In this document: in pieces, positions 1-6,715 of the stretch
How the letters are laid out: each line of letters begins with the position of its first letter
Numbering within the stretch: the stretch's first letter is position 1
Assembly: GCA_035646975.1 (NCBI GenBank)
Contig: DASROJ010000069.1
Span: 1-13,419, forward strand
Source: DASROJ01 sp035646975
GTDB taxonomy: Bacteria > Acidobacteriota > Polarisedimenticolia > JACPZX01 > DASXTC01
Reading direction: 5' to 3'
Length of the DNA: 13,419 nucleotides
Program-made: the position numbers and the translations under genes
The notes under the pieces: generated by a model
The model's database searches: none
Told to the model about the DNA's origin: nothing
The model's input: only the letters and a program-made list of their open reading frames with translations

Positions 1-1211
1 CGTATCGCGGCATGCTCAACCTGGTTCCCGATCCGAACAACGCTCCTGATACCTGCGTGCAGTTCCTGCTGGCTTCCGGCTCCGGCTCCTGCGAGGGTCT
101 CGAGAAGCTCGACAAGAACCAGGGAAACTTCAACATCTGCACACCCGACACCGGCACTGGTCAGGGGACGGCGAACCCGACAGGCTGCACGCTGGCGCAG
201 GCCTCGACCCTCGGGTTTGACGCGAACTTCGCCGGCTCCGACGTGGCGGCGGATCTCTGCGGCTCGGTCATCGCGGGGGGACTGACGAGGCCGGCCGTGT
301 TCGCGGCGACCGAGTCATCGCCGTTCGTCAATCCGTTCGCGATCATCGCGAATCAGCAGCTCGCCAACCTGCTGCCATCGAGCCGGATCGTCCCTCATCC
401 GAACCCATCGGTGCTGGATCCCAACAGCGACCCGGCGTTCAGCCTCTACGATCATGCCCGGGTGAAGATGGGGCTTTCCCGCGATCAACTCAACGGGATT
501 TTCGGCCTGAACTCCACCTGCGACTGGCGCCAGGTCGACAACGGGATCGATCCGAACAACAACACCACCCGCGCGATCGGCGCGGTCATGAGGAACTACC
601 TTTCCGGCACACGCAACAATTTCAACGCGACGATGCTCCAGTTCGGCCCCGCCGGCGACGGCGACATCTATGTCCCGGGCACAGGTGATGTCATCAACCG
701 GGTCAACGCCAACCAGTGGTGCGGAACCAATGCCTCGGAGTGCGGAGAGATTCCCGGCTCAGGCACGGGCTTCGGCTTTGCGGCATGCAATGCCGTCAAT
801 CCTCCGGCGCTGAACAACCAGGCCATTTCGGTCGGTTACGTCGGCACCGACCGAAGCAGGACCATCGACCCGCTGACCCCGCTCGATCCGTTCGACGATT
901 ATCCGGTCGATCTTCGAAATACCGACAACTACTTCTTCCTCGAGTACAACGGGCACCAGTTCAACAAGTCCAACGTCCAGTGCGGACTCTACGACTACTG
1001 GTCGCAGGAAAGACTCTATTACGACACGGCCAACTTCCCGAGCGGCTCGCTCGGTCAGAAGGCTGTCTCGGCGATGGTCGCCGGGGCGGCCGCCTTCGCA
1101 GACCAGGACAGCCGGGTCGTCGCCACAAACGAGATGCACTTCAGCCGCTCGCGAGATGGCGCATCGCCTTTCCCGGTCACCGCATTCACCCCAGACTGCA
1201 CCAACCGGTAG
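1..1211 (+). CDS. PstS-like exported substrate-binding protein, 5' partial
   Basis: The reading frame is open from the window edge (first full codon at 3), so the ATG at 12 is probably internal and the signal peptide and first strand are missing. Residues are counted from that Met. The fragment reads as a PstS-family (periplasmic binding protein type 2) domain. FAGSDVAADL at 73-82 matches the FGASDAPL region that carries the phosphate-binding Asp of E. coli PstS. LSRDQLNGIFG (155-165) followed by DWRQV (171-175) matches the family's 'L...IF.G...NW..V' segment. RNYLSGTR at 194-201 keeps the R-x3-SGT pocket pattern. AISVGYVG at 271-278 matches the late 'IGYV' strand. It has eleven cysteines, many for this family, which suggests disulfides and an exported location. 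No C-terminal anchor is seen. It lies 12 bases before the next gene. I infer binding of phosphate or a similar oxyanion; the ligand is unproven. Confidence 0.75.
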   Translation, partial: YRGMLNLVPDPNNAPDTCVQFLLASGSGSCEGLEKLDKNQGNFNICTPDTGTGQGTANPTGCTLAQASTLGFDANFAGSDVAADLCGSVIAGGLTRPAVFAATESSPFVNPFAIIANQQLANLLPSSRIVPHPNPSVLDPNSDPAFSLYDHARVKMGLSRDQLNGIFGLNSTCDWRQVDNGIDPNNNTTRAIGAVMRNYLSGTRNNFNATMLQFGPAGDGDIYVPGTGDVINRVNANQWCGTNASECGEIPGSGTGFGFAACNAVNPPALNNQAISVGYVGTDRSRTIDPLTPLDPFDDYPVDLRNTDNYFFLEYNGHQFNKSNVQCGLYDYWSQERLYYDTANFPSGSLGQKAVSAMVAGAAAFADQDSRVVATNEMHFSRSRDGASPFPVTAFTPDCTNR

Positions 1212-1217
1212 GAGAGG
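1210..1217 (+). promoter_or_regulatory. Ribosome binding site of the Asp-repeat exported protein
   Basis: AGGAGAGG overlaps the stop codon of the upstream PstS-like gene and sits six bases before the ATG at 1224. It fixes that start, and its overlap with the stop suggests the two genes are translated from one message. Confidence 0.85.
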
Positions 1218-1223
1218 CAAAAC

Positions 1224-2324
1224 ATGAGAAAGCTGATTCAGGGGGGTATCGCGGCTCTGGCGACGCTGGCAAGCCTGGCGCTGTCCGTCAGTCCGGGCCT
1301 GTCGATCACATACACGACGGGCGACGTGCTCTACGTGGCCTACAAGCAGTCGGGCGCGGAGTACATCGTCAATCTGGGAAGCAAGGACAATCTTCTCAAC
1401 ACACCCACGACACTGGGCTTCCCCCAGGTCAACGCGACCGACATCAACACGCTGCTGGGAGCCAGCGGGCCCAACATCTTCGTCTCGACCTTCGGGATCC
1501 TCAACACCTCGACGCGCGACGGGATTCTCACACCCAACGGCCCGAAGTCGCTCGCCGAGACCACGAACACCAACGTGATCGGCGCGGCCAACGCCATCAG
1601 CAATTTCGGCGTGCGCGTGCCGGTGTTCGGCACTCCCGTGGCCGGCAACACCAACGCCGCGAGCTACCCGGGCCCCATCACCAACTCCTACCAGGCGTCG
1701 ATGAACGCCCAGTTCCGGGGATCGCTGGCGAACAACACTCCCTATGATGTCGAGACACGTCTGTCGAGCGCCACGGGCATCCGGAACGCGGGGCCCGTGA
1801 ACATCCCCTTCTACACCGGCCAGCGCAACGCGGCCACGGGTCTGCTGCAACAGGCGATCGTCGGCTTCTTCACGCTCTTTCCAGACGGCACCATCACCTA
1901 CTCGCCCGATTTCGACGGCGACCTCATCCCCGACGACATCGACAGGTGCCCGGGTCTCGCCAGCAGCAACAACACCGATTCGGACGGAGACAATCACGCG
2001 GTGCCGTGCGATTGCAACGATGCCGACGCCTCCTCCTGGTCGATGCCCCTGGACGAAGCTTCCGATCTGACCTTCTCGAGCCTCACCTCGTTCACCTGGG
2101 TGCCACCGACGATGCCCGGCGGAAACCCGAATCGGTATGACATCTTCCGCTCGTCGATCAACACGGGCACGATGGGTTGTTTCCTTCCGGATGTTCTCGG
2201 CACCTCGTCCACCGACAGCACCGCGCCGGCCGCCGGGGTGATCTTCTACTACATCGTCCGGCCCCAGACATCGTGCGGCACCGGACCTTCAGGCACGACG
2301 AGGATTCTTGCGTCCTGTCCCTGA
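1224..2324 (+). CDS. Exported protein with thrombospondin-type-3-like Asp stretch and Fn3-like C-terminus, unknown function
   Basis: This is a 366-residue protein. A typical Sec signal peptide (MRK, then a hydrophobic run to about residue 27) is followed by a mature domain opening with GDVLYVAYKQSGAEYIVNLG (33-52), a pattern that recalls N-termini of some PEP-CTERM-type exported proteins. No PEP-CTERM anchor is present. Residues 229-269 are Asp-rich (DFDGDLIPDDIDRCP, then TDSDGDN and CDCNDADAS) and resemble calcium-binding thrombospondin type 3 repeats. Residues 280-366 look like a fibronectin-III-like fold (DLTFSSLTSFTW, YDIFRSS, FYYIVRPQTSCG). This tail is common in exported proteins of Acidobacteriota-like genomes (from memory). 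Its start is supported by a strong ribosome binding site. It sits between a PstS-like protein and a TonB receptor, so a cell-surface or secreted role is likely. No enzymatic motif is seen. Confidence 0.85.
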   Translation: MRKLIQGGIAALATLASLALSVSPGLSITYTTGDVLYVAYKQSGAEYIVNLGSKDNLLNTPTTLGFPQVNATDINTLLGASGPNIFVSTFGILNTSTRDGILTPNGPKSLAETTNTNVIGAANAISNFGVRVPVFGTPVAGNTNAASYPGPITNSYQASMNAQFRGSLANNTPYDVETRLSSATGIRNAGPVNIPFYTGQRNAATGLLQQAIVGFFTLFPDGTITYSPDFDGDLIPDDIDRCPGLASSNNTDSDGDNHAVPCDCNDADASSWSMPLDEASDLTFSSLTSFTWVPPTMPGGNPNRYDIFRSSINTGTMGCFLPDVLGTSSTDSTAPAAGVIFYYIVRPQTSCGTGPSGTTRILASCP

Positions 2325-2344
2325 TCGAATCAGAGCCGTTCACA

Positions 2345-2390
2345 CGCCGGGTGTCCGGGACTGTTCCCAGCCACCCGGCGGTTCATTTTT
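2345..2390 (+). terminator. Intrinsic-terminator-like hairpin before the TonB receptor gene
   Basis: A perfect 9-bp outer stem pairs CGCCGGGTG (2345-2353) with CACCCGGCG (2372-2380). Inside it a second 4-bp stem, GGGA (2357-2360) with TCCC (2365-2368), is separated by small mismatches. The hairpin is followed by GTTCATTTTT, with five T at 2386-2390. It begins 20 bases after the stop of the upstream gene and ends 16 bases before the receptor's ATG, inside an 82-base gap. It could end the upstream transcript fully or partly, or act as an attenuator for the receptor gene. Confidence 0.8.
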
Positions 2391-2396
2391 CCGAAA

Positions 2397-2402
2397 GAGG
2401 AG
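2397..2402 (+). promoter_or_regulatory. Ribosome binding site of the TonB receptor gene
   Basis: GAGGAG lies four bases before the ATG at 2407 and only six bases after the T-run of the hairpin. It favours 2407 over the in-frame ATG at 2308, which overlaps the previous gene and would place 33 non-signal-like residues before the signal peptide. Confidence 0.8.
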
Positions 2403-2406
2403 ATCG

Positions 2407-5400
2407 ATGACTCGAGGGCGATCCTTCCGCGTGATTGCGCTGCTGATGGCCATGATGCCCGGGTTGTCGACGGGTCAATCTCTCGCGGCTTCACCCGCGG
2501 CGGCTGCTCCTTCTCCTGCCGGCTCGCCCGCCGCATCGACCAACTCCGCTGCCACCGGTTCGATCAGGGGCACCGTGGTCGATGCCGACGGCACGCTGCC
2601 CGGCGTGGTCGTGGAGTTGTCGGGTCCGACCCTGACCAAACCGAAGACCGCGGTGACCGACGCGGCAGGCGCGTTCCGGTTCACCCCGCTTCCCGCCGGC
2701 ACCTATCAGATCAAGGCCACGCTGGGCGGCGGCGAGCCGGTCACCGTGTCCGGGATCCTCGTGAAGGAGGGCAAGGAAAACCGTCTCGATCCGATCTCGC
2801 TGCAGATCGAAACAGTGTCGGTCGAGGGACAGGGCGAAACAGTCATCAACCAGGAGACCAACACGGTGGGCAAGACGATCACCACCGAACAGGTCGCCGA
2901 TTTGCCGACGAGCAGGTCCTACACCGAAGTGCTGAACCTCGCCGCAGGCGTCAGCCAGGACGACGGGTCGGGCGGCAAGTCGGTCTATGGTTCGACCGGG
3001 CTGGAATCGTCGTACATCATCGACGGCATCAACACGACTTCGGTGGAATCGGGGCTTCCGTCCAAGGACATCAACTTCGACTCGATCGAAAAGATCGAGG
3101 TGAAGACCGGCGGTTACGAGGCCGAGTTCGGTGGAGCCCAGGGGGCCGTGGTGAACGTCGTCACCAAGGCGGGCGGCAACGAATTCCACGGCTCGCTGAA
3201 CTACTACCTCACACCGGACTCCTTCGCGGCCGAGCCCGAGACCAACGGCTTCGGCACGCAGCTGCCCAAGCCGGACAACCGGGAGCTTGCCGGCACCGTG
3301 GGCGGATTTCTGCTGAAGGACAAGCTGTACTTCTTCGTTTCCGCATCGCATCACAACGACGGGAAGATCGCCCCGCAGAGGTTCGCCGCCAACTTCGCGC
3401 GGGATGTCGCCGAAAGCACCGACACCGGGGATCTCTTCTCGCTCAAGCTGACCTGGCAGGTCACTCCGCGCAACACGATCGTGGGCTCGGCGTTCAGCGA
3501 TCCCCGCAGGCGGGCGCTGCGCGACGAGCTGGAGGGGATCGGGGGCGACCGGCACATCGATACAGGCGGTGTGGACGCGACCATCACCTGGACCTCGGCG
3601 CTCTCCGACACCTATGTCCTGGAAGGCCAGGTCGGCTCGCATACAGAAGGAAACGAAACGACTCCCGATACCGACTTCCCGGTCGGCGCGGACCGCCGGC
3701 GTTCGAGCCAGTCGGTGCGCGGACGCGGCTTGCTGGGATTCACCTACGGGATCGATCCCAACAGCACGGTGAATCTCGGCTCCCAGTCGCTCGGCGAGCC
3801 CAGCGTCAGGCAGGGCCCGTACGCTTTTTCGGGAAAGACAGACGCCAACCGGCAGTTCGCCCGGTTCAGCACCGAGGTGCTCCTGCACATGCATGACGCC
3901 AAGTTCGGCGTCGAGCTTGAGAACTCCGACTTCAACCAGAACCTCGACTACGGATGGGGCACCGGCGTCTTTCTCGAGTGGATCGGGCTGCCCAGCACCG
4001 GCTTTTCCACGCCCCAGCAGGTCGTCGGGGTCCGCAGATGCTGGGGGGATGGCAACGGCCAGTGTCTCGACTGGGACCACCAGGTGGAAGCCCAGGCAAG
4101 CTCGAGCAGCATGCGGCTGTTCTGGCAGGACAGGTGGACTCCATTCAAGACACTCAACGTCAATTTCGGGCTTCGATACGAGTCGCAGGAGATCCTGGAC
4201 AGCTCGGGGCGATCGCTGGCCAAGATCGACGACAACATCGCGCCGCGGCTCGGCGTCACCTGGGACCCGGTCGGCAACGGCAAATCGAAGCTGTACGCCT
4301 CGGCGGGACGCTACTACGACTCGATCCCGATGCAGGTGGTCAGCCGCGCCTTCAGCCCTCGTGTCACGATGACCCGTCTTTACCGGACCACCGGTTTTCA
4401 GGACTTCGGGCAGTTCTACAACGACATCAACAGCGGCAAGAGCCGTTCGCGCGGCGGTCTGTGCGCGACCAACACCAACCTGGATGATTTCGCCTCGTTC
4501 AACCGGCCCACATGCTGGGATTTCGAGAGCACGGACCTGGACAGCTATCCGTTCAACACCGACAAGATTCACGGTCCGGCAGGCATCACGGCAGGCAGCA
4601 GCGGGACGCTCACGCCCGAGGTCATTTTCGATTCCGGCTCCATCTACGCCGCGCCGATCAGCAGCAACCTGAAGGGCGCCTCCACCGACGAGAAGCTGTT
4701 CGGGTTCCAGTGGGAGTTCACCCAGGGCTGGCAGGCCGGCGTCAAGCTGATTCAACGCGACCTCAAAAACGCCATCGAAGACATGAGTCTCGACTTCGGC
4801 CGCAATTACGTCATCGGCAACCCGGGCCGCGACTTCATCATCGACTTCGACCCGGCCAACCAGGATCTCGCTGCGCTGGCTCCGGCGCTTGGCTGCACCG
4901 TGGGCAGGACCTGCCGGGTCACCAACCGGAGCCTCGAAAACGCCGGGTTCGACGGTTTTCCGAAAGCGACCCGCGCGTTCCGTGGATACGAATTCACCCT
5001 GGAGAAAGCCGTCTCGAAGCTCTTCTGGTTCAACCTGTCATACCTCAACTCGGAGACGAAGGGGAACTACCGGGGCCGCTACTTCTCCGAGATCGAGGAG
5101 CGCGATCCGAACCTCACCGAGGCGTTCGACGTCCCCGCGCTGGTGGTGAACTCCGACGGCTTCCTGCCGCAGGACAGAAAGCACCAGGTCAAGCTGTACG
5201 GCAACTTCCGGGTCACACCCAATTTCAACGTCGGCTCGTCCTACCGATATGCCACCGGCACGCCGATCAGCGCCACGACCGATCCGGCGGGAGGCTCCAC
5301 GCCGTTCTTCGGCCCCATCTACCTGATGCCGCGTGGCATCTCGGGCCGCACGCCGAACACGCAGAACTGGGACCTGAGCCTGTCGTACGACGTGCGCGAC

Positions 5401-5886
5401 AGCGGCAAGATGAAGATGTCGATGTTCCTCGACCTGTTCAACCTGCTCAACGAGCAGAAGCCAGTGGCCGTCGACGAGCAGTTCCTCGCGCCGGGTCTCT
5501 GGACCACCGCCAACGTCGATCCTCTCACGGGCGACGTTTTCTTCGAGCACGCCGGCCGCGGCGAGCCGTACGATGGATACATCGACACCCGGTTCGGCAA
5601 CTCGGACGGAACGGTCCAACGCAGCGAGTGGAACTCCTGGGCACATTCGTTCGAGGGGAAGTTCGACTCCAACGCTCAGCTCTACAAGTTCCTCAAGAAC
5701 GAGATGGTCGCTGTCAACGTCAACGGTCAGACAAAAGTCGTCAACGCCTATCCCGGATTCCAGCAGTGCCCGGCAAATCTTCCTTCCAACCCGGCAGACT
5801 GCCGTGCCTTGAACGCCAGCTACGGTGCCGCCAGGCTGCTCGAGCAGCCACGCAGCATCCGTCTTGGCGTGAAGCTGTCGTTCTGA
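2407..5886 (+). CDS. TonB-dependent outer-membrane receptor with N-terminal carboxypeptidase-regulatory-like domain
   Basis: This is a 1159-residue outer-membrane receptor for energy-dependent uptake, powered by TonB-ExbBD. In order it has a signal peptide (about 1-28), an Ala/Pro/Ser linker (29-50), a carboxypeptidase-regulatory-like Ig domain (about 51-131; GSIRGTVVDADG, TDAAGAFRFTPLPAGTY), a TonB-box-like ETVSV (135-139), a plug (about 145-260; SYIIDGINT, IEKIEVKTGGYEAEFGGAQG) and a long beta barrel ending in Phe, as expected for BAM recognition. This architecture is that of Oar/SusC-like receptors common in Acidobacteriota. All eight cysteines fall in four close pairs (545/553, 686/703, 830/836, 1121/1132), probably loop disulfides. 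The substrate cannot be read from sequence. The neighbouring PstS-like gene and the facing Pst operon suggest, but do not prove, phosphate or an organophosphate. The stop overlaps the next start by one base. Confidence 0.95.
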   Translation: MTRGRSFRVIALLMAMMPGLSTGQSLAASPAAAAPSPAGSPAASTNSAATGSIRGTVVDADGTLPGVVVELSGPTLTKPKTAVTDAAGAFRFTPLPAGTYQIKATLGGGEPVTVSGILVKEGKENRLDPISLQIETVSVEGQGETVINQETNTVGKTITTEQVADLPTSRSYTEVLNLAAGVSQDDGSGGKSVYGSTGLESSYIIDGINTTSVESGLPSKDINFDSIEKIEVKTGGYEAEFGGAQGAVVNVVTKAGGNEFHGSLNYYLTPDSFAAEPETNGFGTQLPKPDNRELAGTVGGFLLKDKLYFFVSASHHNDGKIAPQRFAANFARDVAESTDTGDLFSLKLTWQVTPRNTIVGSAFSDPRRRALRDELEGIGGDRHIDTGGVDATITWTSALSDTYVLEGQVGSHTEGNETTPDTDFPVGADRRRSSQSVRGRGLLGFTYGIDPNSTVNLGSQSLGEPSVRQGPYAFSGKTDANRQFARFSTEVLLHMHDAKFGVELENSDFNQNLDYGWGTGVFLEWIGLPSTGFSTPQQVVGVRRCWGDGNGQCLDWDHQVEAQASSSSMRLFWQDRWTPFKTLNVNFGLRYESQEILDSSGRSLAKIDDNIAPRLGVTWDPVGNGKSKLYASAGRYYDSIPMQVVSRAFSPRVTMTRLYRTTGFQDFGQFYNDINSGKSRSRGGLCATNTNLDDFASFNRPTCWDFESTDLDSYPFNTDKIHGPAGITAGSSGTLTPEVIFDSGSIYAAPISSNLKGASTDEKLFGFQWEFTQGWQAGVKLIQRDLKNAIEDMSLDFGRNYVIGNPGRDFIIDFDPANQDLAALAPALGCTVGRTCRVTNRSLENAGFDGFPKATRAFRGYEFTLEKAVSKLFWFNLSYLNSETKGNYRGRYFSEIEERDPNLTEAFDVPALVVNSDGFLPQDRKHQVKLYGNFRVTPNFNVGSSYRYATGTPISATTDPAGGSTPFFGPIYLMPRGISGRTPNTQNWDLSLSYDVRDSGKMKMSMFLDLFNLLNEQKPVAVDEQFLAPGLWTTANVDPLTGDVFFEHAGRGEPYDGYIDTRFGNSDGTVQRSEWNSWAHSFEGKFDSNAQLYKFLKNEMVAVNVNGQTKVVNAYPGFQQCPANLPSNPADCRALNASYGAARLLEQPRSIRLGVKLSF

Positions 5887-6713
5887 TGCGAAGCATCATG
5901 CTCGGCCTGCTCGGCACGCTGACTCTGGCCGCACTTGCCGACAACAGCGCGCCACCGGCCTATCCTGGCGCGGAAGCGCCGCTGCTCGAGGTCGATCGGT
6001 TCTCCGACACCGCCGCGACACTTCTGCGGCGCAGCGCGAACAAGACGCTTCCCGGTCCGAACCAGCCGATCGATCTCGACGCGCCGGTCTTCGTCGTGTC
6101 GCTGGAAGGACCGGGGGGCCGGCGCTCCCAGTGCTACGACCTGGACGTCCGGCCGACGGCTGCCGCCCGTCTCTACGTGTTCTACGACGAGGCGGGCAAT
6201 TACAAGCTGGGCCAGTTCCCGGTCGTCGATGTCGCTCCCGGAGATCCGGGCTATTCCGATCTGTGGGATGTCTGGAAGGTGACCGTTCCCGGTGGCTTCA
6301 GGATCAACTCGCTTCGCGACAGGGCTGCCGTCGAAAAGCTGCTGACCGACAGGACGTCGGGCTACACGGCGGCAAGGAGCGGAGTGCTCGTCAACGGGCC
6401 GATCGTCCCGGATGGAAGCAAGGCGAGTCTGAAGGCGGGTGGTGGCGGCAGAACCTCGCTTCTCTATCTCTGGTACCGGGGGCAAAGGGCGCCGTATCTC
6501 TACTTCGAGGGGAGCATCGTTTCATCGACGGACGCGGCGCCCGTGTCCGAGATGCAGGTCACGTCGGAAACGCTGGCCCCCGGCGGCGGGATGACCGCGA
6601 CGCTTGCGGCGATGCCGGGCGAGCCAGGCTACTCGCCGCTTCGCAGGGTCGTTCGCCCGGATGGCCGCCGGATCCTCGACGGGACGCTCAACTGCCCCGT
6701 GGTCTGGAACTGA
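5886..6713 (+). CDS. Small exported protein of unknown function, coupled to the TonB receptor
   Basis: I do not recognise this 275-residue protein with confidence. Its ATG shares one base with the receptor's TGA (TGATG), and no clear ribosome binding site precedes it, so translation is probably coupled. A short signal peptide is likely, with cleavage after ALA at 16-18; there is no lipobox, so it should be a soluble periplasmic or secreted protein. The body holds an apparent internal repeat: PGDPGYSDL (118-126) followed by VNGPIV (169-174), then PGEPGYSPL (244-252) followed by NCPVV (269-273). Other conserved-looking parts are YDLDVRPTAAARLYVFYD (84-101) and a Gly-rich turn (185-188). Two cysteines (83 and 270) could form one disulfide. 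There is no enzymatic signature. The context implies an accessory role for the receptor, such as processing or holding its substrate, which is inference. Confidence 0.85.
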   Translation: MRSIMLGLLGTLTLAALADNSAPPAYPGAEAPLLEVDRFSDTAATLLRRSANKTLPGPNQPIDLDAPVFVVSLEGPGGRRSQCYDLDVRPTAAARLYVFYDEAGNYKLGQFPVVDVAPGDPGYSDLWDVWKVTVPGGFRINSLRDRAAVEKLLTDRTSGYTAARSGVLVNGPIVPDGSKASLKAGGGGRTSLLYLWYRGQRAPYLYFEGSIVSSTDAAPVSEMQVTSETLAPGGGMTATLAAMPGEPGYSPLRRVVRPDGRRILDGTLNCPVVWN

Positions 6714-6715
6714 AC

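Noticed and set aside
759..1997. Minus-strand open frame (412 codons) opposite the first two genes
   Set aside because: It spans two plus-strand genes that have an export signal, a ribosome binding site and recognisable domains; its own translation is compositionally biased.
2308..2406. In-frame upstream ATG extending the TonB receptor by 33 residues
   Set aside because: It overlaps the preceding gene and would be translated through the hairpin. The ATG at 2407 has a good ribosome binding site and begins a signal peptide.
2491..4755. Long open frame (754 codons) on the minus strand opposite the TonB receptor
   Set aside because: It mirrors the codon bias of the GC-rich receptor gene. The translation is low in recognisable motifs, and the plus frame has a clear signal peptide, plug and barrel.
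5578..5631. EF-hand-like calcium loop in the receptor (NSDGTVQRSEW)
   Set aside because: The first loop position is Phe instead of Asp, so the canonical 12-residue ligand pattern is incomplete.
5886..5945. Lipoprotein signal in the small exported protein
   Set aside because: There is no Cys after the hydrophobic stretch; the ALA site fits ordinary signal peptidase cleavage.
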